This document shows, in pieces, positions 1 through 15,815 of a stretch of DNA of 64,000 bases. This stretch comes from Candidatus Hydrogenedens sp. (GTDB lineage: Bacteria > Hydrogenedentota > Hydrogenedentia > Hydrogenedentales > JAEUWI01). Position numbers and translations under genes: made by a program. The stretch covers positions 101,897-165,896 of the forward strand of contig WGMK01000022.1 in assembly GCA_016125095.1 (NCBI GenBank). Reading direction: 5' to 3'. The notes beneath the pieces are model-generated. The model ran no database searches and was not told the DNA's origin. It worked only from the letters and a program-made list of their open reading frames with translations. Position 1 is the first letter of the stretch. Every line of letters begins with the position of its first letter.

Positions 1-1
1 C

Positions 2-319
2 ATGCACCGAGAAACGCAGGAGATGGTCCGCGCCGAGCACCGGGCCGCCGCGCGTTACCTGGCCGAAGGCGGCCTCGAGTTCGCGCTGCAACGCCTGCAG
101 CACGGCGCCCCGCTGCCCATCGAAGAACAGCCGCTGGGCGAGGGCTATTTCACGGCAAGCGCAACGCCCGCCGGAAGTGGCGCTTACCGCATCGAATCGA
201 GCGGCTACCTGCGCGACGGCGGGCGGATTACCTGGCGGGTCGACCTCGCGGCCGAGGCGGTCTTCGGGGCCGATGGCGCGCTGCGATCCTATACGCCGCT
301 GGGAGAACGCCGCCCATGA
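2..319 (+). CDS. Pseudopilin-like protein, 3' part only
   Basis: Only the C-terminal part of this gene lies in the window. The first visible residues (a stretch ending in AEGGLEFALQRL) look like the amphipathic helix that follows the membrane anchor of PilX/GspK-type minor pseudopilins, so the true start and hydrophobic N-terminus are probably upstream; the ATG at 2 is merely the first in frame. The rest is a short beta-rich segment suited to a pilin head. The stop overlaps the next ATG in an ATGA junction at 316-319, so this and the following prepilin gene belong to one translationally coupled operon. Assignment to a type II secretion-like or type IV pilus-like system is inference from the neighbour. 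Confidence 0.55.
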   Translation: MHRETQEMVRAEHRAAARYLAEGGLEFALQRLQHGAPLPIEEQPLGEGYFTASATPAGSGAYRIESSGYLRDGGRITWRVDLAAEAVFGADGALRSYTPLGERRP

Positions 320-1116
320 ACACCCGCCGCGGATTCACCCTCCTGGAATTGTCCATCGTGCTGATGACCATCGGCGTGCTGGCGGCGATGCTGCTGCCAT
401 CGCTGGCGCGGACGCGCGAGGCCGCGCGCCGGAATTCCTGCATGGCGAACCTGTCGCAGCTGGGTATCGCGTTGCGCATGTACGCCGCCGAGAACGACCG
501 CGCCCTGCCGTGGAGCGGCGGGCGCGGCAACGCGGATTGCCTGCTCGATTTCCGGCATCGATACGCGCCCGAGGTGAGCACCTTCATCTGTCCCTCCGAT
601 GCGAACGCCGAACGGCGTACGTACTACGAGGACGCCGATGGCTTGGAGGACGACGATCATCGGATTCGAGTCGAGCGCATGAATACGGAGATTGACGGCG
701 AGACCAGCCTCCGTACAAGTTACGACTACATCGGCGCCTACACGCCCGAGCCGGTCCTGCTTCCGCATCCCAGCCGTCCCGAGCCGCCGCGCTTCCCCGT
801 CATGTGGGATGTCATGTCGGGCAACTGGGACGAAGCGGTCGTCGGCAAGGGCATCGAGCATGAATTCGAGGTGGTGAATATCATGAATCACATTCCCGGC
901 GGCGGCAATGTGCTTTGGCTGGATGGCTCCGTTACCTTCGAATTGAACCGCGAATGGTACGGCCCGAACCTGCCCGCGCAGCCACCGGGCTTCCCCATGG
1001 CACGCTGGAGTACGGTGCCGCCGAAAGTAGAGGACGACGACGATCGTCCGGAGTGGCAGGAGCACCCTGCGCCGCCCGCGCCCAAGGCTGTCGCCGCAAA
1101 GAAGCGCGCCGGCTGA
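316..1116 (+). CDS. Prepilin-type protein with H-X9-DG C-terminus
   Basis: 266 residues. The N-terminus carries a type IV prepilin leader and methylation site (MNTRRGFTLLELS, with the G/F cleavage point and Glu at +5), then a hydrophobic helix (about 17-37) and the AREAARRNSC-type continuation seen in the DUF1559-like prepilins abundant in planctomycetes and relatives. Near the C-terminus, NHIPGGGNVLWLDGSV fits the H-X9-DG motif of that family. It would be processed by a prepilin peptidase and assembled in a pseudopilus or exported to the surface. It overlaps the upstream pseudopilin by 4 nt. Substrate or function is unknown; the class call is firm. Confidence 0.85.
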   Translation: MNTRRGFTLLELSIVLMTIGVLAAMLLPSLARTREAARRNSCMANLSQLGIALRMYAAENDRALPWSGGRGNADCLLDFRHRYAPEVSTFICPSDANAERRTYYEDADGLEDDDHRIRVERMNTEIDGETSLRTSYDYIGAYTPEPVLLPHPSRPEPPRFPVMWDVMSGNWDEAVVGKGIEHEFEVVNIMNHIPGGGNVLWLDGSVTFELNREWYGPNLPAQPPGFPMARWSTVPPKVEDDDDRPEWQEHPAPPAPKAVAAKKRAG

Positions 1117-1138
1117 CCCATGCCCGCGGGGCGCGGTG

Positions 1139-1147
1139 TGCTACACT
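1139..1147 (+). promoter_or_regulatory. Candidate extended -10 promoter for uppP
   Basis: TGCTACACT matches an extended -10 (TGn followed by TACACT) and lies about 33 nt upstream of the uppP ATG. No convincing -35 is visible at 17 nt spacing, so this rests on the -10 alone. Confidence 0.3.
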
Positions 1148-1179
1148 CCGCGCTTCCCAACCGGCACGCGAGGTTCCCC

Positions 1180-1995
1180 ATGGACTTTCTCTACGCCTTC
1201 CTTCTGGCGGTCATCGAAGGCATCACCGAATTCCTGCCCATCAGCAGCACCGGCCACATGATTCTCGCCGAGTCGTGGCTGCGGTTCGACCAGCCCGAAT
1301 CCTTCGCCAATGCCTTCATGGTCATCATCCAGCTTCCGGCCATTCTCAGCGTGGTGGTATATTTCTGGAAGGACCTGTGGCCCTGGGCGCGGCCGGAAGG
1401 CTTCGCGGCCTCATTCACCCTGTGGACCAAGATCGCCGTCGCGTTCCTTCCCGCCGCCGTGCTCGGTTTTCTGTTCGACGACTACATCGATGCCCACCTG
1501 TTCAATCCACCCACCGTGGCCACGGCCCTGGGCGTGGGCGGGCTCGTGCTCATCGCGCTCGAATGGCGACACCGCGAGGCGCGCATCAGCACCACGGCCG
1601 CCATCGGCTACGGCACCGCCGTCGCCATCGGTTTCTTCCAATGCCTCGCCATGATTCCCGGCACCTCGCGGTCGGCCGCCACGATCATCGGGGCGATGGC
1701 CCTCGGCGCCAGCCGCGCCGCCGCGGCCGAGTTCTCCTTCTTCCTTGCCATCCCCACCATGCTCGGCGCCACCGCGCTCAAGCTGCTCAAGGGCGGCCTC
1801 GGCTTCACGGGCGAACAATGGGCCCTGCTCGTTCTCGGTTCCGTTATTTCGTTCGTCGTGGCCTACGCCTCCATCGCGCTGTTCATGCGCTATATCCAGC
1901 GCCACAGCTTCATTCCCTTCGGCGTGTACCGCATCGCGCTCGCCCTGCTGGTGCTGGTGGCGCTGTGGGCCGGAGCGCTTGAAACCGGGACGTGA
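1180..1995 (+). CDS. uppP: Undecaprenyl-diphosphatase (UppP/BacA)
   Basis: 271 residues, the normal length for integral-membrane UppP, which dephosphorylates undecaprenyl pyrophosphate to recycle the lipid carrier of peptidoglycan and polysaccharide synthesis and gives bacitracin resistance. Both family signatures are present: EGITEFLPISSTGH near residue 12 and PGTSRSAATI near residue 160, with several hydrophobic segments between and after them. The ATG at 1180 is chosen over an upstream in-frame ATG at 1120, because the protein then begins MDFLYAF directly before the first membrane helix, as in the family, and GAGG precedes it. It is a monocistronic-looking gene after the prepilin operon. 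Confidence 0.95.
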   Translation: MDFLYAFLLAVIEGITEFLPISSTGHMILAESWLRFDQPESFANAFMVIIQLPAILSVVVYFWKDLWPWARPEGFAASFTLWTKIAVAFLPAAVLGFLFDDYIDAHLFNPPTVATALGVGGLVLIALEWRHREARISTTAAIGYGTAVAIGFFQCLAMIPGTSRSAATIIGAMALGASRAAAAEFSFFLAIPTMLGATALKLLKGGLGFTGEQWALLVLGSVISFVVAYASIALFMRYIQRHSFIPFGVYRIALALLVLVALWAGALETGT

Positions 1996-2049
1996 TTCCC
2001 GCTGTCCATACCACTATGATGGATTGCAGGGCAGTGGCCCCTGGAGTCC

Positions 2050-5000
2050 ATGTCTAGCGAGCACCGCAGTACGCCCATGTCAGCGCCATCGAAATGGTCG
2101 TTACCCGACCTCGCCATCCAGCGCCCCATCGCGGTGTCCATGCTGGTGTTCACCTGCATGGTGCTGGGGGTGGTTTCGTGGAACCGCCTCCCCATGGAAT
2201 TCATGGTGCAGTTCTGGCAGCCCGCCACGCATGTCGTCATCCTGTATCCCGGCGCGCAGCCGTCGCAGGTCGAGCGCGAAGTCACCATTCCCGCCGAGGG
2301 CATGTTCCGCACCATTCCAGGCCTGCGCCGCATGCGGTCCAGCTCGGGCAGCTCGAGTGTCTCCATCTCGCTCTTCTTCGACGACGGCGCCGACATGGGC
2401 CAGGCGCGCGCGGAAATCCGCGACCGCATCGAGCGGCTGCGGGCCAGTCTGCCGCAGGGCGTCACTGACATCCGCATCAACCGCTGGGGCCTGGAAGACC
2501 AGCCCATCATGCACTTCGCGCTCTTCCGCGCCGACCGCAAAGACGAGCTGGCGGAGTACGCCCGCCGCGTACTGCCCGCGAAGCTGCAGCGCGTGCCCGG
2601 CGTCGCGAACGTCGGCGTGTCCGGCACCTGGAAGTCTCAAATCACGGTCGAGTTCGAGCGCGACACGCTCGAGAGCCTGAAGCTGTCGCCCGAGCAGATC
2701 GCGCAGGCGCTCAGCGCCAACAACATCGACCTTGGGCTGGGCCAGATTACCGGCGGCGGGCGGCGCTATTTCGTGCGGCTGGAAAACGAAGTCGATTCCT
2801 TCGACGAGCTCGGTAACATGGTCGTCGCGCCGAACGGCTTGCGCCTGAAGGATGTCGCCACGCTCGCGCTGCACGAGCCCACCGGCGCGGACACCTTCGA
2901 GTTCGACGGCAAGAGCGGGGTCTTCGTCAGCGTCACCAAGGATTCCGAGGCCAACACTGTCGATGCCTGCGATGGCGTGCGCGAGGCACTCGCCACCTTG
3001 TCCGAGGACCCGGAGTTCGCGGGGGCGGATTTCCACATCTTCCATGATCAGTCCAAGCACATCCGGCTGGCGCTCAATTCGCTGTTCCAAGCGGGGCAGT
3101 ACGGCGTGGTCATGGCCTTCCTGATTCTGTGGGTGTTCCTGCGCAAGCTGGCGCCTACGCTCGTAGTGTCGCTCGTCATTCCGGCGTCGCTGCTTATCGC
3201 GCCCGCCTACATTTATTTCAGCGGCGCGACGCTCAACCTCATCACCATTGCGGCCATGCTGATTTCCGTGGGCATCCTGGTCGACAACGCCATTGTGGTG
3301 GTGGAGAACATCCACCGCTACCGCGAGGCCGGCCTGCCCCGGCGCGAGGCGGCGCGGCGCGGCGCGGCCGAGGTGGGCCTCGCGATTACCGCCGCCACCC
3401 TCACTACGCTCGTTGTGTTTATCCCGGTCATGTATATGGACTCGGGCGAGCTGGCGACGCTGCTCGGCCAATTCGCGGGGCCGGTGGTCAGTTCGCTGCT
3501 GGCCAGCCTCGTGCTCGCGCTTACGGTGATACCGGCCATGGAGAGCCGCATGCGCGGCACCGCGCCGCACGACCAGCCCCGCCGCCGGCGCGCGCCTGCC
3601 TGGCTGCGGCGCATTGCGGCGATCGACCCCGTCGCGCCCGCGAAGCGGGGCTACGCCGCTTTCCTGCGGTTCAGTCTGCGCAATCCCCTGGCGTTCATAA
3701 CCGCGGTGCTCGCCGCGTTGGTGGCCACCGCCGTGGTGCCCTTGCCCGCCACGGGCTTCCGGGGCTTTCCCGATATCGACTTCCGCACCATCTGGGTGAA
3801 CTTCGATACCGACCCCAACTACGGCGAAGAACAGGCGAAGGAGGAATTCCAGAAGATCGTCGTCGGCTACCTCGATGCGCACCGCGACGAGCTCGGCATC
3901 CGGAATCTGCTCGTGCGGCAGTGGGGACGGTCGGGCTCGGTACAGGTGTTCCTCAAGGAGACCGAAGATCTGAAGCCCGGCGAGGACTACCCGATGACCA
4001 CCGAGGCAGCGCGCCAGGCCATCTACGATGCCCTGCCCGAGCGGCTGGCGGGCGCGCGCATTTCCTGCGGCATTCCGTCCTCGAACCCGAGCCCCACACG
4101 CGAGATCGAAATCTCGATGAAGGGCGAGGCCTCCGAGCGGCTCTTTGCCATGGCCGATGACCTGGTGACAATGCTCGAGCGGCTGCCCGAGGTGACCGGC
4201 GCGCGGCCTTCGCGCAACGAACGCGAGGAGGAAATCCAGCTGACCGTGGACAACGCGGCGGCGTATGCCTGGGGCGTGCAGCCCACGGCCATCGCCTCAA
4301 GCGTGGCGCGCGGCCTAAGCGATACCTCCATGTTCTACATCAAGGACAAGGGCCGCGAGATCAACGTGTCGGGCCGGTTCGCGGGCGAGGATCGGCGCGA
4401 CCGCGGCGACCTGGAAACTATCACCACGCGCAACGCCGAGAGCGAAGTGGTGCCCGTGATCAACTTGGTGTCGCTTGAGCGCGGCCTCGCGCCGGGATAC
4501 ATCGAGCACGAGAACGGCAAGACGGTGTCCGGCGTCGAGGCCCAGACCGACGAGGCGGATCTGCTCGCTGTGCGGAACGCCATCGAGTACCTCGTCGGCC
4601 AGCTCGAGGTGCCGCGCGGCTACGAAATCGGACTTGACCAGAACCTCCGCCGCATCGACGATACGCTGGAAAGCTTCTGGACCACCATCGCCATGTCGCT
4701 CGTGCTCATTTACCTGCTGCTGGCCGCGCTGTTTGAATCGTGGCTGATGCCGTTGTCTGTGCTGACCACTGTGCCGCTGGCGTTCATCGGCGTGTACTGG
4801 TCGCTCTACGCCACCGGCACCCCGCTCGATACCATCGCGCTCGTGGGTTCCATCCTGCTGTGCGGCATCATCGTGAACAACGGCATCGTGATTGTCGACC
4901 AGATCAACCAGTTGCGTGCCGAGGGCCTGGGCCGCGCCGAAGCCATCATCACCGGCGGGGGCAACCGGCTGCGGCCCGTGCTCATGACTACGCTGACGAC

Positions 5001-5211
5001 AGTGCTCGGGGTACTGCCCCTGGCGCTGGGCGGCGACAATGGCACCGCAGCAAGCGCCGTGGCCGCGCTGGGCCGCGCGCTCGTGGGCGGGCTCTGCGCG
5101 GGCACCCTGCTGACGCTTTTCGTGGTGCCCATGGCCTACCTGATATTCGACGACGCCCGCTGCTGGTTCCGCGATTTCCTCGGGCAGACCCGCTCGCTCT
5201 GGCGGGACTAG
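2050..5211 (+). CDS. RND-family efflux transporter (AcrB/HAE1-like)
   Basis: 1053 residues, the usual length of inner-membrane RND pumps, with the internal duplication of two 6-helix halves and two large periplasmic loops. TM4 carries GILVDNAIVVVENIH (Asp412-Asn413), where AcrB has an Asp-Asp pair, so one of the two proton-relay aspartates is replaced by Asn; the second half has NNGIVIVDQ without an AcrB-like lysine. The substrate cannot be told. No membrane-fusion protein or outer-membrane channel gene lies beside it, so it either borrows partners encoded elsewhere or works alone. The stop codon shares the palindrome CTAG with the stop of the convergent gene. The start at 2050 has GGAG close upstream; an ATG at 2077 is possible. 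Confidence 0.9.
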   Translation: MSSEHRSTPMSAPSKWSLPDLAIQRPIAVSMLVFTCMVLGVVSWNRLPMEFMVQFWQPATHVVILYPGAQPSQVEREVTIPAEGMFRTIPGLRRMRSSSGSSSVSISLFFDDGADMGQARAEIRDRIERLRASLPQGVTDIRINRWGLEDQPIMHFALFRADRKDELAEYARRVLPAKLQRVPGVANVGVSGTWKSQITVEFERDTLESLKLSPEQIAQALSANNIDLGLGQITGGGRRYFVRLENEVDSFDELGNMVVAPNGLRLKDVATLALHEPTGADTFEFDGKSGVFVSVTKDSEANTVDACDGVREALATLSEDPEFAGADFHIFHDQSKHIRLALNSLFQAGQYGVVMAFLILWVFLRKLAPTLVVSLVIPASLLIAPAYIYFSGATLNLITIAAMLISVGILVDNAIVVVENIHRYREAGLPRREAARRGAAEVGLAITAATLTTLVVFIPVMYMDSGELATLLGQFAGPVVSSLLASLVLALTVIPAMESRMRGTAPHDQPRRRRAPAWLRRIAAIDPVAPAKRGYAAFLRFSLRNPLAFITAVLAALVATAVVPLPATGFRGFPDIDFRTIWVNFDTDPNYGEEQAKEEFQKIVVGYLDAHRDELGIRNLLVRQWGRSGSVQVFLKETEDLKPGEDYPMTTEAARQAIYDALPERLAGARISCGIPSSNPSPTREIEISMKGEASERLFAMADDLVTMLERLPEVTGARPSRNEREEEIQLTVDNAAAYAWGVQPTAIASSVARGLSDTSMFYIKDKGREINVSGRFAGEDRRDRGDLETITTRNAESEVVPVINLVSLERGLAPGYIEHENGKTVSGVEAQTDEADLLAVRNAIEYLVGQLEVPRGYEIGLDQNLRRIDDTLESFWTTIAMSLVLIYLLLAALFESWLMPLSVLTTVPLAFIGVYWSLYATGTPLDTIALVGSILLCGIIVNNGIVIVDQINQLRAEGLGRAEAIITGGGNRLRPVLMTTLTTVLGVLPLALGGDNGTAASAVAALGRALVGGLCAGTLLTLFVVPMAYLIFDDARCWFRDFLGQTRSLWRD

Positions 5212-6707
5212 GCCTCGTTCTCCAGTTCCCGCTGGCGCCGCCGTGCGGACAGCTCCGGGTAGAGCGTGTCGTAGCATTCGGGGCAGATGCCGTGTGTAAA
5301 GCCGGCATCGGTATGGCGGCTGAAATAATGCTCCACCGAGTTCCAATAGCCTTTGTCGTCGCGGATTTTCTTGCAGCTGCTGCAGATGGGCAGCAGGCCG
5401 CTGAGGGTCTTTACTTCGCTAAGCGCTTGTTCGAGGGCGCGAGTACGCTCCTTGACCTGCGCCTCAAGTCGCGCCCGCTGTTCGCGCTCGCGTACCCGGA
5501 CGCGCCCAATCAGCTCGAGCGTCCACAGTAGAATGGAGGCCGTGAAGAGCACGCTTACAATCGGGCTGCCCACCACCCAGCGCGCCGGCAGCACATACCA
5601 GGTCATCATCAGCAGAATCGCGCCGCCGATGATGAGGAATATCCAGGAAGCCACGAAGAACCGCGCGCCGCGGCTGCCTTTCCAGAGTGCGGTGACGGCG
5701 AGCGCTACGGCGAGCACCATGGCCACCAGCATGATGACTCGGTTCGCCTGCATGCGCAGCAGCGAATCGGTGGTAGAGGTGTAGACCAGGTGGATTCCGC
5801 AGACCACCTGCCAGACCACCGTCGCCCAATAGAGCCGCGGCGTTATGCGATGCGACTCGAGAAAGCGAAGCGTGAAGCCCATGAAGGTCATCGCCATCAG
5901 GATCAGGAACAGGCTGTTCGCGCGCAGCGTGAGCCACGGGATATCGCGCCAGATCAGCATCTTGCCCAGCCCCGTGGCGGCCATGAGAAAGAACATCCAG
6001 CTTAGCGCGAAGAGGAACAGGTACAGGTAGCTGCGCTCCCGCAGCGCGAGGAACACGAGGAACTGGTAGATCACCAGCACGATCAGCATGCCGATGGTCA
6101 AAATATCCGACGTGTAGGCCGTCGCGGCGTGGTTCGTGAACGACGGCAGGTCCCACAGCCAGATGCGCTGCCGGAAATCCCCGTTGTTGTCCATCCGGAT
6201 GAGCACTGTTTTCGATTCGCCTTGCTGCAAATGAAACGGGAACGCCGGCATGGGAAAGTCGAACGGGCGCACGTCGAAGGGCGGCACGACCCCGCAGTGA
6301 ATCACCGTATACCCGCCCTGACCGTCCGGATCGTAGAAGTCTACGTAGTTCATCCGCGGATTGCGGAACTCGAGCACCAGATCGTGGAAGTCCGTTTCGT
6401 TCTTGATGGCGATGGCAAGCCAAATGACGCCTTGATGCAGGCCCAGTTCGACCCATTCTTCATCTTTGTCGTACAGCGGCGCGCTTTCCAGATGCCGCGC
6501 CGCCTCCTCCGGGGTCCAGGTTCCCGTCTCGTCCGCGAGGTAGCGTGCGGCAGGCGCCAGCGAAAGATAGGTGCCGGGCCGCGAAAACACGGCTCTCCCT
6601 TCTTCCGCCGCGCACGGAAATACCGCGCTGGCAAGAGTCATGAAACAGACGAAGATCGGGAGTGAAGCGGTGCTCTCTTTACCGCGACTCCGGAAGCAAT
6701 AATGCAT
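5208..6707 (-). CDS. 7TMR-DISM membrane sensor with C-terminal CxxC/CxxC module
   Basis: 499 residues from the ATG at 6707, chosen because it gives a signal peptide (hydrophobic about 17-34, Ala-Ala-Glu cleavage region). A 7TMR-DISM-type extracellular beta domain follows (about 40-185, with the typical VIWLAIAIKN strand and FRNPRMNYVDFYDPDG), then seven membrane helices (about 195-405), a charged coiled coil (about 410-445) and a C-terminal module with LPICSSCKKIRDD, HGICPEC and a YW/H pattern. Two CxxC pairs suggest metal binding. The same module ends many PAS/GAF or response-regulator proteins; its role is unsettled. No histidine kinase or GGDEF domain is present, so this senses a ligand outside and signals through an unknown output. 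Confidence 0.8.
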   Translation of the reverse strand: MHYCFRSRGKESTASLPIFVCFMTLASAVFPCAAEEGRAVFSRPGTYLSLAPAARYLADETGTWTPEEAARHLESAPLYDKDEEWVELGLHQGVIWLAIAIKNETDFHDLVLEFRNPRMNYVDFYDPDGQGGYTVIHCGVVPPFDVRPFDFPMPAFPFHLQQGESKTVLIRMDNNGDFRQRIWLWDLPSFTNHAATAYTSDILTIGMLIVLVIYQFLVFLALRERSYLYLFLFALSWMFFLMAATGLGKMLIWRDIPWLTLRANSLFLILMAMTFMGFTLRFLESHRITPRLYWATVVWQVVCGIHLVYTSTTDSLLRMQANRVIMLVAMVLAVALAVTALWKGSRGARFFVASWIFLIIGGAILLMMTWYVLPARWVVGSPIVSVLFTASILLWTLELIGRVRVREREQRARLEAQVKERTRALEQALSEVKTLSGLLPICSSCKKIRDDKGYWNSVEHYFSRHTDAGFTHGICPECYDTLYPELSARRRQRELENEA

Positions 6708-7005
6708 AAAATGCGATCTCTCAGGACGTAAACGCATGGATGCGCTACGGGCGGTATTGTGCCGGGCGGCGTTCGGGAACGCAACTGCGGGGCAGAATGT
6801 CTTGCATTCATGACGCCTATCGTTTACTCTTCGATACAGGGGAAAGCATGGGGTTCGGCTGAACACGCTCATGCGCAGTTTAAAGGTGCTTAAAGACGAA
6901 CCTGCGGTTACAGCAGGAGGCTGCGGAACGGTACGCAGTGTAACAGGGAGCCTCGGCGATGGTATCCCGTAGGCGGTTCATGGTGCGACGGGGAGATCCT
7001 ACCGT
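6708..7005. other. Divergent intergenic region before the ligase-synthase locus
   Basis: About 300 nt between the divergent sensor gene and the acyl-AMP ligase gene. It must hold promoters for both, but I see no -35/-10 pair close to consensus. A GGGAGA at about 6991 serves as ribosome binding site for the ligase ATG at 7006. No RNA gene or repeat is recognised. Confidence 0.4.
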
Positions 7006-8820
7006 ATGCAAGATTCAATAAATTCAATAAATCAGGTGCAGACGACGGGTTTGACGCCCTTTGGGCCGGGTGGCGAACGTCCAAAGACCCGCGCAGAACA
7101 GGCGATTCCCTATGGTTCTATCGTGGACATGCTGCATCAACGCGCGGAAACGCAGGGCGACAAGTGTGCCCGCACCTGGCTGCTCGACGGTGAGTCTCAG
7201 GAACGCCATGTCACCTATGCCGAACTCGACGCTCAAGCGCGAGCCGTGGCCGTGGAACTCCTTAAAATCACCGGCCCCGGCGAGCGGGCCTTGCTGCTCT
7301 ACGCCCCCGGCACCGAATACATCGCGGCGTTTCTCGGCTGCCTCTATGCCGGGGTGATTGCCGTGCCGGCCTATCCGCCGGATCCTGCCCGCCTGAAAGT
7401 GACGCTACCCCGCGTGAAGAATATCGTGCGCGACTCCGACGCGGCGGTCGCGCTGACGACCTCCGACGTGCTGCCGCTGGTCGGCAAGCTTTTCGAAGGC
7501 GACAACAGCGTGCGTCCAGTGAAGTGGCTGGCGACCGACAGCGTGTCGCCTTCGCAGGCGGATGCCTGGATCGACCCGAAGCCCGGCTGGGGAGACCTCG
7601 CCTTTCTGCAATACACCTCCGGCTCCACGTCGGACCCCAAGGGCGTGATGGTGACGCATGGCAATCTGCTGCACAATCTCGGCACGACCAGCCAGGCGGC
7701 AGAGCGAATGGGCGCCCGCATTGAAACCTACGTGAGCTGGCTGCCCGTGTATCACGACATGGGTCTCATCGGCGGGCTGCTGCAGCCCATTTACGACGGC
7801 GGCCGCGGCATTTCGATGTCGCCCATGGCCTTTCTCCAGCGTCCGCTCCGATGGCTGCAGGCCATCACCAAGTACCGCGGCACGACGAGTTCCTTCCCGA
7901 ATTTCGCGCTGGAGTTGTGCGTGCGTAAGGTGACCGAAGAACAGCGCGATGCACTGGACCTGAGTTCGTGGACGATGGCGTGCAACGGTGCCGAGCCCCT
8001 GCGCGCGAACGTGGCCGAAGAGTTTATCGCCTATTTCGCGCCCGCGGGATTCCGCGCGCAGGCGCATTCGCCGGGCTACGGCATGGCGGAGAACACGCTT
8101 GCCGTGACGCTGGATGATTTCGGCGCACCGCACAAGGTGCTCGAAATCTCCGCGAAGTCGTTGGAGGAGCACCGCGCCCTGCCGGCCGAACCGGGCGAAG
8201 TCTCGCGCCGCATTGTCGGCTGCGGCACACCCCTCGAAGACACCGATCTGCTTATCGTCGACCCCGAAACCCGCGTCACGCTGGGTGAGGACGAGGTAGG
8301 CGAAATCTGGATCGGCTCCCCGGCCAACGCCTTGGGCTATTGGAACAACCCGGAGCTTTCCGAGCGCACGTTCCGGGGAATCACGAGCGATTCGAACCGC
8401 GGGCCCTACCTGCGCTCAGGCGATCTCGGGTTTATGCACGAGGGCAACCTCTACGTGACGGGTCGCCTCAAGGACATGATCATCGTCGATGGCGCGAACC
8501 ACTATCCGCAGGATATCGAAGTGACTGTGGAGGGCGCGCACCCCTTGGTCCGCTCGGGCTGCGTAGCGGCGTTCTCGATAGACGATGGCGGCAAGGAACG
8601 GCTGGTCGTGGTGGCGGAAGTGACCACGACCGAGGGCACCAATGGGGCCGAGATTGTGGCCGCCGTGCGCGCCGCCGTGTCGGCCAACCATAGCCTGCGC
8701 GCGCACGATGTGGTGCTGATACAGCCGCGCAGCATCTACAAGACCTCGAGCGGCAAGCTGCAACGCCACGCCTGCCGCAACGGCTATCTCGGAAACACGC
8801 TCGATCTTATCGGGGAGTAG
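7006..8820 (+). CDS. Fatty acyl-AMP ligase (FAAL), stand-alone loading enzyme
   Basis: 604 residues, an ANL-superfamily adenylating enzyme. The P-loop-like A3 motif YTSGSTSDPKGVMVTHGN lies at about 203-220, followed by YHDMGLIGG, PGYGMAENT (A5 region) and GRLKDMIIVDG with a C-terminal lysine region (SSGKLQR). The AVPAYPPDP segment and the PGYGMAE form are typical of fatty acyl-AMP ligases, which activate a free fatty acid with ATP and pass it to an acyl-carrier protein rather than to CoA. The next gene starts 3 nt after the stop with its Shine-Dalgarno (GGGGAG) inside this gene, and begins with a carrier domain, the obvious acceptor. FAAL rather than FACL specificity is inferred from motifs and context. 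Confidence 0.9.
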   Translation: MQDSINSINQVQTTGLTPFGPGGERPKTRAEQAIPYGSIVDMLHQRAETQGDKCARTWLLDGESQERHVTYAELDAQARAVAVELLKITGPGERALLLYAPGTEYIAAFLGCLYAGVIAVPAYPPDPARLKVTLPRVKNIVRDSDAAVALTTSDVLPLVGKLFEGDNSVRPVKWLATDSVSPSQADAWIDPKPGWGDLAFLQYTSGSTSDPKGVMVTHGNLLHNLGTTSQAAERMGARIETYVSWLPVYHDMGLIGGLLQPIYDGGRGISMSPMAFLQRPLRWLQAITKYRGTTSSFPNFALELCVRKVTEEQRDALDLSSWTMACNGAEPLRANVAEEFIAYFAPAGFRAQAHSPGYGMAENTLAVTLDDFGAPHKVLEISAKSLEEHRALPAEPGEVSRRIVGCGTPLEDTDLLIVDPETRVTLGEDEVGEIWIGSPANALGYWNNPELSERTFRGITSDSNRGPYLRSGDLGFMHEGNLYVTGRLKDMIIVDGANHYPQDIEVTVEGAHPLVRSGCVAAFSIDDGGKERLVVVAEVTTTEGTNGAEIVAAVRAAVSANHSLRAHDVVLIQPRSIYKTSSGKLQRHACRNGYLGNTLDLIGE

Positions 8821-8823
8821 TGC

Positions 8824-15420
<6,597 letters not shown>

Positions 15421-15444
15421 AATCGAAGATCTGCGACGTCGATC

Positions 15445-15744
15445 TTAGTCCGGTTGCGATTCCGTCTGGGTCCGGTCTGCGTGACCGAGGTCGCGGTCGG
15501 GATCGATGATATCGCGTACCCGTTGCTTGAGCGCCTTGGCTTCGGGGAATCCGCCGTCGGCTTTGCGCTCCCACACGGTGTGGCCGTCCGCGAGGATCTC
15601 GAACACGCCGCCCGTGCCGGGGACCAGCGCCACCTCGCCTATCGTGGTGCCGAAAGTGTTGAGGAGTTCCTGCGCCAGCCATGCCGCGCGCAACAGCCAT
15701 TGGCATTGCGTGCAATAGTGAATCTCGATGCGGGGCGCGGCCAT
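15445..15744 (-). CDS. SelT/SelW/SelH-family (Rdx) thioredoxin-like protein
   Basis: 99 residues with YCTQCQWLLRAAWLAQELL at about 10-28, the Rdx family signature, including the redox CxxC (here Cys-Cys, not Cys-Sec), and GGVFEI-DG-VWERK strands further on. Such small proteins have a thioredoxin-like fold and presumed thiol redox activity; the physiological partner is unknown. The ATG at 15744 has CGGAGA upstream. The gene is tail-to-tail with the synthase gene, with 24 nt between stops. Confidence 0.85.
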   Translation of the reverse strand: MAAPRIEIHYCTQCQWLLRAAWLAQELLNTFGTTIGEVALVPGTGGVFEILADGHTVWERKADGGFPEAKALKQRVRDIIDPDRDLGHADRTQTESQPD

Positions 15745-15815
15745 GGCGGTATCTCCGAGTGGTGCTTTGAACTACCCAGCATACGGGCTTGCGTCTTCTC
15801 CGGGCACCTATGTGC

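Noticed and set aside
2101..3882. 593-codon open frame antisense to the RND pump
   Set aside because: Low-complexity Arg/His/Glu composition and complete overlap with an obvious transporter gene.
2050..5211. Complete tripartite RND efflux operon
   Set aside because: No membrane-fusion or outer-membrane channel gene lies on either side.
15445..15744. Selenoprotein (SelW-like Sec)
   Set aside because: The motif is CxxC with two ordinary cysteine codons; there is no in-frame TGA at the active site and no SECIS is needed.
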